DNA of 33,552 bases from Sphingomonadales bacterium. GTDB taxonomy: Bacteria > Pseudomonadota > Alphaproteobacteria > Sphingomonadales > Sphingomonadaceae. The position numbers and the translations under genes were made by a program. Positions 28,359 to 33,552 of this stretch are shown here, one piece after another. The first letter of the stretch is position 1. Every line of letters begins with the position of its first letter. The DNA lies in the NCBI GenBank assembly GCA_013791705.1, contig VMTF01000217.1, positions 1 to 33,552 on the forward strand, in the 5' to 3' direction. The notes under the pieces are model-generated. The model had not been told where the DNA came from, did not search any database, and saw only the letters and a list, made by a program, of their open reading frames with translations.

Positions 28359-28500
28359 TACAGGTTGCGATTGATCGCCGGGTGCGCTCGTTCTGTCGTG
28401 TTACCACCGCACTCCCGGCTGCCCCGCGCTTGACAATTGCGTGATGTGCGCCTTGGTTTAGGCGGCGGGGGCACCCAGCAACAAAATCCGACGGGACCGG

Positions 28501-29178
28501 ATGGCAGATCATGATTTTCAATCGGCGTTTGCGCCGAACGATGGCGGTGATTCCGGCAGCAGCTTTTCCATTGCCGCGCGGCTGAAGGATGCGCGAAAAT
28601 CGGCCGGACGGTCACTCGGTCAGATGTCCGAGCAGACCCGGATTCCGGTGCGCATGCTCGAACTGATTGAGGCGGGCGATTTTGATGCCCTGCCGGCGCA
28701 TACTTACGCAACCGGCTTCACCCGCAGCTATGCGCGGGCGCTCGGGGTCGACGAACAGGACGCGGTCGCTGCCGTGCGCGACGAGCTGGGCATGAACCCG
28801 CGGCTCGATACCGGTCTCGCTCCGACATTCGAACCAGGTGACCCGGCGCGCGTCCCGACGGCAAGGTTCGCCTGGTTGGCTGCCGTTGCCGCGCTGGCTT
28901 TCGTTGCGGCCGGGCTGTTCCTGTGGCGCAGCTACTATGCGCCGGCGGTTAGTCTGCCTTCGATACTGCCGGACGAGACGGCGCAGGCGGCACCTGCACC
29001 GGCGGCACGTACGGCCGATGACGCACCGGCAACGCAGGCGCCGCTTGATGGTGCAAGCGCGCCTGCCAGCGGAATGGCGAACGGCGCGGCACTGGCCGGG
29101 CCATTGAGCGGTTTGGCCGCAAGCGAGCCCGCATCGCCCGCGCGGCAGGCGATGGCACCAACCGCTGCACGCCCTTAG
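28501..29178 (+). CDS. RodZ-like helix-turn-helix membrane protein lacking an obvious C-terminal beta domain
   Basis: IAARLKDARKSAGRSLGQMSEQTRIPVRMLELIEAGDFDALPAHTYATGFTRSYARALGVD; TM helix FAWLAAVAALAFVAAGLFLW; Ala/Pro-rich C terminus. Confidence 0.82.
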   Translation: MADHDFQSAFAPNDGGDSGSSFSIAARLKDARKSAGRSLGQMSEQTRIPVRMLELIEAGDFDALPAHTYATGFTRSYARALGVDEQDAVAAVRDELGMNPRLDTGLAPTFEPGDPARVPTARFAWLAAVAALAFVAAGLFLWRSYYAPAVSLPSILPDETAQAAPAPAARTADDAPATQAPLDGASAPASGMANGAALAGPLSGLAASEPASPARQAMAPTAARP

Positions 29179-29360
29179 CCCGGTCCGCAAGAAACACTGC
29201 CTGCATTTGCATCCACTGTTCAGAGCTGAACCTGCCTCGACAGCGCGGGGGCAATTTGTTTAAGCCCCGATGGGGCGTTCATTCCCGGTTGGGCGTTGCG
29301 GGTTACCTCGCAGGTGCGCTGGGGCCGGGACATCCTTCCGACGGGAGCACTTGGACTACA

Positions 29361-30299
29361 ATGATGGTGAAACTGGCTCTTAAGCGCCCGGTTCTGGGCG
29401 CGCTGCTTGTGGTTCTGCTGGGGACAGCCGGTCCGGCATTCGCGCAGAGTTCAGCGGGCGGGGATGAGGTGCGCCTGCGCAAGCTGGAAGCCGAAGTGCG
29501 GGCGCTGCAGCGGAGGGTTTTTCCTGGCAGCGATGGCAAGTTCTTTACGCCGGAGGTCAGCCAGAGCGCGGAGCCGGCGCCGGCAGCGGGACTTCCGGCG
29601 ACCACTCCGGTGACGGACCTGTTGACCCGGATGGCGGCCGTTGAAACGCAGATTTCGCGGTTGACCGCGCAGAACGAGGAAACCGCCAACCGCGTTGCCC
29701 AGATGGAGGCGAAGCTTGCGGAGATGATGCCGTCCTCGGCAAGTGCGGCTCCGGTCACGCCCGCTCTGGCCACTCCAACGGCCGCTCCGGCTGCTTCGAT
29801 CCCCGCGCCGACGCGGTCTGCCATGGCGGCCAAGCCCGTGCAGGCGGCCGCAAAGCCGTCGCCGCAGCGCGTTGCGGCGGTGCAGCAAGTTGAAAAGCCG
29901 GGCACCGATGATCCGGCCGATGATGCCTACACCTATGGCTTCCGGTTGTGGGACGCGAAGCTCTATCCCGAAGCCCAACAGCAGTTGCAGCTCTACGTCG
30001 AAAAGTATCCGCGCGATGCGAAGATCAGCTATGGCCGCAATCTGCTGGGCCGTGCGTTCCTTGACGACGGCAAGCCGCGCGAGGCCGCGCCGTGGTTCCT
30101 GCAAAACTACCAGACCGACAAGCGGGGCGCCCGCGCTGCGGACAGCTTGCTCTACCTTGCCGAAGCGATGCGCCAGTTGAAGGACACCAGCCGGGCCTGC
30201 ATCGCGCTCGCCGAATTCAGCGAAACCTACATTGGCGAAGCCATCGGCCGGTTGAAGTCGCAGTATGACGCGACCAGGTCGGCGGTTAAGTGCAATTGA
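29361..30299 (+). CDS. ybgF: YbgF/CpoB-like periplasmic tetratricopeptide protein
   Basis: Signal peptide VLGALLVVLLGTAGPAFAQ; coiled region; DDAYTYGFRLWDAKLYPEAQQQLQLYVEKYPRDAKISYGRNLLGRAFLDDGKPREAAPWFLQNYQTDKRG. Confidence 0.85.
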   Translation: MMVKLALKRPVLGALLVVLLGTAGPAFAQSSAGGDEVRLRKLEAEVRALQRRVFPGSDGKFFTPEVSQSAEPAPAAGLPATTPVTDLLTRMAAVETQISRLTAQNEETANRVAQMEAKLAEMMPSSASAAPVTPALATPTAAPAASIPAPTRSAMAAKPVQAAAKPSPQRVAAVQQVEKPGTDDPADDAYTYGFRLWDAKLYPEAQQQLQLYVEKYPRDAKISYGRNLLGRAFLDDGKPREAAPWFLQNYQTDKRGARAADSLLYLAEAMRQLKDTSRACIALAEFSETYIGEAIGRLKSQYDATRSAVKCN

Positions 30300-31266
30300 C
30301 GCCGGATTGCTCGATCCGGCGCTGACCGTGCGCTTCGCCGCCGCGCTCAAGGCCGTATGGCGGCGCGGGGGCGCGGCGGACGGCGTGCTGGGCGTCGCGG
30401 TCTCGGGCGGGCCGGACAGCCTTGGCTTGCTGCTGCTCGCGGCGGCGGCCTTGCCCGGACGGGTCGAGGCGGCGACGGTCGATCATGGCCTGCGGGCGGA
30501 GAGCGCGGCCGAGGCGGCCTTCGTCGCCGAAATCTGCGCCGGGCTGGGCGTTCGCCACGAAACCCTGAGCGTGACGGTGGCCGAGGGCAATCTCCAGAGC
30601 GAGGCGCGGGCCGCGCGCTATGCGGCACTGGGCGACTGGGCGGCGCGGCGCGGGATCGGCGCACTGGCGACCGCGCATCATGCCGACGATCAGGCCGAGA
30701 CGCTGCTGTTGCGGCTCAACCGGGCGAGCGGAGTGGCGGGCCTTGCCGGGGTCCGCGCCGTGGGCCGCGTGCCGGGCACCGATCTGCCGCTGGTGCGGCC
30801 GCTGCTGGACTGGCGGCGGGCCGATCTGGCCGAAGTGGTGCGCGCCGCCGGGCTGGAGGCGGTGCAGGACCCGAGCAACGACGATGCGCGGTTCGATCGG
30901 GCGCGGGTCCGTGCGGCGCTGGCCGGGGCGGACTGGCTCGACGTGGCGGCAGTGGCGGAGAGCGCGGGGCACCTGGCCGAGGCCGACGCCGCGCTTGATT
31001 GGGCGACCGCGCGGGAATGGCGCGAGGGGGTGAAGCCCGGGGCGCTGGGCAGCTACGTCTATCGGCCGAGCGCGCCGCGGGCGATTGCCTTGCGGGTGCT
31101 GGCGCTGCTGGTAGCCAAGCTCGATGGCGCGGAGCCGCGCGGGAGCGGGGTGGCGCGGGTGTTCGATGCGCTGGTGGCGGGCCAGCCGGCCTCGATCGGG
31201 AACCTCGTCGCGCGGCCGACGCCGGAGGGGTGGTCGTTCAATCGCGCTCCCGCCCGCCGAAACTAG
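30265..31266 (+). CDS. tilS: tRNA(Ile)-lysidine synthetase
   Basis: VAVSGGPDSLGLLLLAAA PP-loop; TVDHGLRAESAAEA; ATAHHADDQAETLLLRLNRASG; VQDPSNDDARFDRARVRAAL. Confidence 0.92.
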   Translation: MTRPGRRLSAIDAGLLDPALTVRFAAALKAVWRRGGAADGVLGVAVSGGPDSLGLLLLAAAALPGRVEAATVDHGLRAESAAEAAFVAEICAGLGVRHETLSVTVAEGNLQSEARAARYAALGDWAARRGIGALATAHHADDQAETLLLRLNRASGVAGLAGVRAVGRVPGTDLPLVRPLLDWRRADLAEVVRAAGLEAVQDPSNDDARFDRARVRAALAGADWLDVAAVAESAGHLAEADAALDWATAREWREGVKPGALGSYVYRPSAPRAIALRVLALLVAKLDGAEPRGSGVARVFDALVAGQPASIGNLVARPTPEGWSFNRAPARRN

Positions 31267-31883
31267 CCGATCAACGAGTCGCCAAGCCCGATCATCTTGC
31301 CGCTGGTGATGTAGACCGGAGTGCCGAGCTTCACGGTTTCGAACAGCTTTTTCGCGAACCTGTTCGGAACGCCGATGCAGCCGTGGCTGGCATAGCCGTT
31401 TTCGACCTTGGTGCCGTGGATCGTGATGCCATCATCGGTAAGGCGCAGCATGTAGGGCATAGGTGCGCCCTCGTAGATGTTCGAGACGTGGTCGGCGTCC
31501 TTCTCGGTGATCGGGAAACGGCCGAGCGGGGTGGGCTTTTCCTGGGTGCCGAGCAGCACGGCGGTCGCCGCGATCTCGTAGCCGCCGCGGAAGACCGACA
31601 GGACGCGGGCCTCCAGATCGACCGTGATGACCAGCGGGCCATCGGGCACTGAGGCCTCGTCCCAGTGCCAGTCGCCATAGCGGATCGGGCCGTCGATCGG
31701 GAGAATGCGCTTGATGACGAAGCGCTCGTCAACCTCGGGCTTGGGCGCGGCTTCGGAAGTGACGGCGACCGGGGCCGGTTCCGGAGCTTCGGGATTGTTG
31801 CCGGCGATCATGCTCAAGCCGACCACGGCAAGGCCGGCGGCCGCCACCACGAGTCCGATCCAGCCGCGTTTTCTCAGTTCCAT
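31263..31883 (-). CDS. L,D-transpeptidase (YkuD)
   Basis: LVITVDLEARVLSVFRGG; TPLGRFPITEKD; ITIHGTKVENGYASHGCIGVPNRFAKKLFETVKLGTPVYI; N-terminal TM anchor. Confidence 0.9.
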   Translation of the reverse strand: MELRKRGWIGLVVAAAGLAVVGLSMIAGNNPEAPEPAPVAVTSEAAPKPEVDERFVIKRILPIDGPIRYGDWHWDEASVPDGPLVITVDLEARVLSVFRGGYEIAATAVLLGTQEKPTPLGRFPITEKDADHVSNIYEGAPMPYMLRLTDDGITIHGTKVENGYASHGCIGVPNRFAKKLFETVKLGTPVYITSGKMIGLGDSLIG

Positions 31884-32300
31884 CGCTACCTCTTTCGTCA
31901 GGATTCCTTGTCACCCATCGGCGGACGAGTTGCCAGCGCCGCGCGGGCCGCGTCCCGCAGCGGGACTTGGCGGGAGGCAAAACTTAACCGGATAGCGCCG
32001 GCACGGTAATTTTGTTGCGCAAGCTGTCATGACCTATGGAAATTCAAGGGGTTATGGAGAGTTAGTTGATGAAACACCCGCGCAGGTGTTCATTTCGGGT
32101 TTTGGCAAAACCTTTCGTGTGGGCGCAGCGTGCGGGCGACGATGGGAAAGAACGGGTGGCCGGGCGAGGATGACAGGCGGGGGGCGTGTAGGAAAATGGT
32201 TTGCGGGCGGGCCGGGGGCCGCGCGTTTCTTTCAGCATTTGTTCACGCGTTCGGGCTGAACTGCGAGGGGCCGTTCCGGCATGACTGAAGGTCTTGAAAT

Positions 32301-33056
32301 ATGTCGAGCAAGGTAATCAACCGCGCGCTGCTGGCCAGTGCCGCGGCGGCGATGATGCTCTCCCCGTTGGCCGGAGGCGCGGCGCAGGCGCAGGGCTATC
32401 CGCCGCCGCCGCCATCGGGCGACTACCGGTATTCGCCGGACGGCTATCCCGACCAATCGGACGATGGCTATGACGACGACCTGCCCCCGCCACCGGGCTA
32501 TGACGGACGCGAAGTGCCGCCGCCGCCGCCGGGTTACGAACGCGGACCGGACGAAGCGCAGGCGTGGGAGCGCGACGGCCAGTATGGCCGCCGGTCAGAG
32601 GATTGGGCGCGGAACAATTGCGTGAAGTCCGGCGGCAACGTGGGCGCGGGCGCGGTGATCGGCGGCGTGATCGGCGCGATCGTGGGTTCGAGCCTGGGCG
32701 GCCGCCACGATCACGGCGGCAGCACGATCGCGGGCGCGGGGATCGGTGCAGTCGGCGGGGCGGTGATCGCCTCGGGCAGCGGCGGGGAAACCAGCCCCGG
32801 GTGCCCGCCCGGCTATGCTGTCCGCCGGGACGCGCGGAGCTATGACGCGCCTGCGGGCTATGATTATGCCGCGCCCGGCTGGTATCGGCCGTGGCTGCTG
32901 ATCGGCGGCGCCTGGGTGTACCGGCCTTACCCGTATCACACCTATTACACTCGCCATTATCAGCGCCCGACCTATCGCGGCGGCTATCGCCCCTACACGC
33001 GCGGTGGATATGGCGGCGGCCGGGGCAAACGGCACGGCGGGCATCGCGGCTATTGA
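32301..33056 (+). CDS. Secreted glycine-zipper (2TM) domain protein, Pro/Tyr/Gly-rich
   Basis: Signal peptide ...AAAAMMLSPLAGGAAQA; PPPPPGY repeats; NVGAGAVIGGVIGAIVGSSLGGRHDHGGSTIAGAGIGAVGGAVIASGSGG. Confidence 0.82.
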   Translation: MSSKVINRALLASAAAAMMLSPLAGGAAQAQGYPPPPPSGDYRYSPDGYPDQSDDGYDDDLPPPPGYDGREVPPPPPGYERGPDEAQAWERDGQYGRRSEDWARNNCVKSGGNVGAGAVIGGVIGAIVGSSLGGRHDHGGSTIAGAGIGAVGGAVIASGSGGETSPGCPPGYAVRRDARSYDAPAGYDYAAPGWYRPWLLIGGAWVYRPYPYHTYYTRHYQRPTYRGGYRPYTRGGYGGGRGKRHGGHRGY

Positions 33057-33120
33057 GGGCACGGCGGATTCGTTGCGACGTGGTTTCAAGCTGTGAGATC
33101 GCGACTGTAAGCTGTGCGGA

Positions 33121-33166
33121 CCAATTCAGGGAGGGCGATGGCTTAGGCCGTCGCCCGCGAGATTGG
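33121..33166. terminator. Long hairpin downstream of the glycine-zipper gene
   Basis: GGGCGATGGC-TTAG-GCCGTCGCCC (10-bp stem, one G-U) enclosed by CCAAT/ATTGG 5-bp outer arms; no U tract. Confidence 0.4.
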
Positions 33167-33297
33167 TTCAGAATTTGTGCAACTGTCCCCGTTATTCACA
33201 GATTACCCCCATTGGACAGCGATTGATTCCAATTCTTCTACTTGTCAGAAGTATTTATTGTGCGAAAATCCTGTCATCTCGGAAATGGGAGTTTCAT

Positions 33298-33414
33298 GTG
33301 CCAAAAAAAGCTAATCGTTCCAGTGAGCATGACATTGCGTTCGCGGCGATGAAGTATCTCGCCACGATTCCTAGCCGAAGCGCGTCAACGTCTTACGTCA
33401 AGCAGCACGTCTGA
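33298..33414 (+). pseudogene. Putative 5' fragment of a gene truncated by the adjacent IS element
   Basis: GGGAG then GTG start; VPKKANRSSEHDIAFAAMKYLATIPSRSASTSYVKQHV then stop at the apparent IS edge. Looks like a winged-helix N terminus of the kind seen on restriction-type proteins. Confidence 0.45.
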
Positions 33415-33552
33415 CGTGACCCCCTGATTTCCATCCAAGAATGATTAGAGTCCGGGCCTGAGAGAAGGACGGACGATGAAGCGATCACGATTTACGGAAG
33501 AACAGATTATCGGGGTTCTTCGGGAAGCGGAGGCCGGCGCGAAGACGTCTGA
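33412..33552 (+). mobile_element. Left end of an IS3-family insertion sequence (continues beyond window)
   Basis: TGACGTGACCCCCTGATTTCCATCC-like terminal sequence followed by an OrfA start. Exact end not determinable without the right terminus. Confidence 0.7.
33476..33552 (+). CDS. IS3-family transposase OrfA (3'-truncated by window edge)
   Basis: MKRSRFTEEQIIGVLREAEAGAKTS..., the classic IS3-family OrfA N terminus; GAAGGA ribosome-binding site. Confidence 0.88.
   Translation, partial: MKRSRFTEEQIIGVLREAEAGAKTS

Noticed and set aside
28430-28460. TTGACA promoter upstream of the RodZ-like gene
   Set aside because: A good -35 hexamer but no convincing -10 at 16-18 bp spacing.
32024-32030. 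CTGTCAT PHO-like heptamer
   Set aside because: No second unit at 11-bp spacing on either side; single heptamer occurs easily by chance.
32029-32259. 76-aa ORF in the transpeptidase/glycine-zipper gap
   Set aside because: No ribosome-binding site, no recognisable family, overlaps inverted repeats; more likely non-coding.

Overview
GC-rich, compact chromosomal segment, probably from an alphaproteobacterium of the Sphingomonadales (inferred from gene order and protein style, not tested). It starts inside a DUF2126/transglutaminase gene. Left block: a three-gene predicted peptide-ligase cluster, made of transglutaminase+DUF2126 amidoligase, circularly permuted ATP-grasp+alpha-E, and a second transglutaminase. 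Its enzyme families are recognised but, to my knowledge, its substrate and product are not. Middle block: AKR, DUF1993, purU, ppk-ppx, an olsB-like acyltransferase, fumC, an orphan IorA-like 2Fe-2S subunit, arsC, MFS, a PmtA-like methyltransferase, lipB, nadA, DUF4230, MBL, and a DUF1465/RcdA-like gene. Right block: two divergent DUF465 genes, ptsP, a RodZ-like gene, ybgF, tilS, an L,D-transpeptidase and a glycine-zipper protein. The far right becomes more AT-rich and contains an apparently truncated ORF abutting the left end of an IS3-family element, which suggests a mobile/accessory boundary. No tRNA, rRNA or CRISPR array was recognised. Most interesting signals: (1) the amidoligase/ATP-grasp/transglutaminase cluster; (2) candidate 11-bp-phased PHO-box-like repeats upstream of both ppk and olsB; (3) two CcrM (GANTC) sites in an inverted repeat upstream of the RcdA-like gene; (4) the IS-interrupted gene at the right edge; (5) unusually compact convergent junctions, with hairpins over or between stop codons and one shared CTAG stop; (6) several strong unexplained hairpins.
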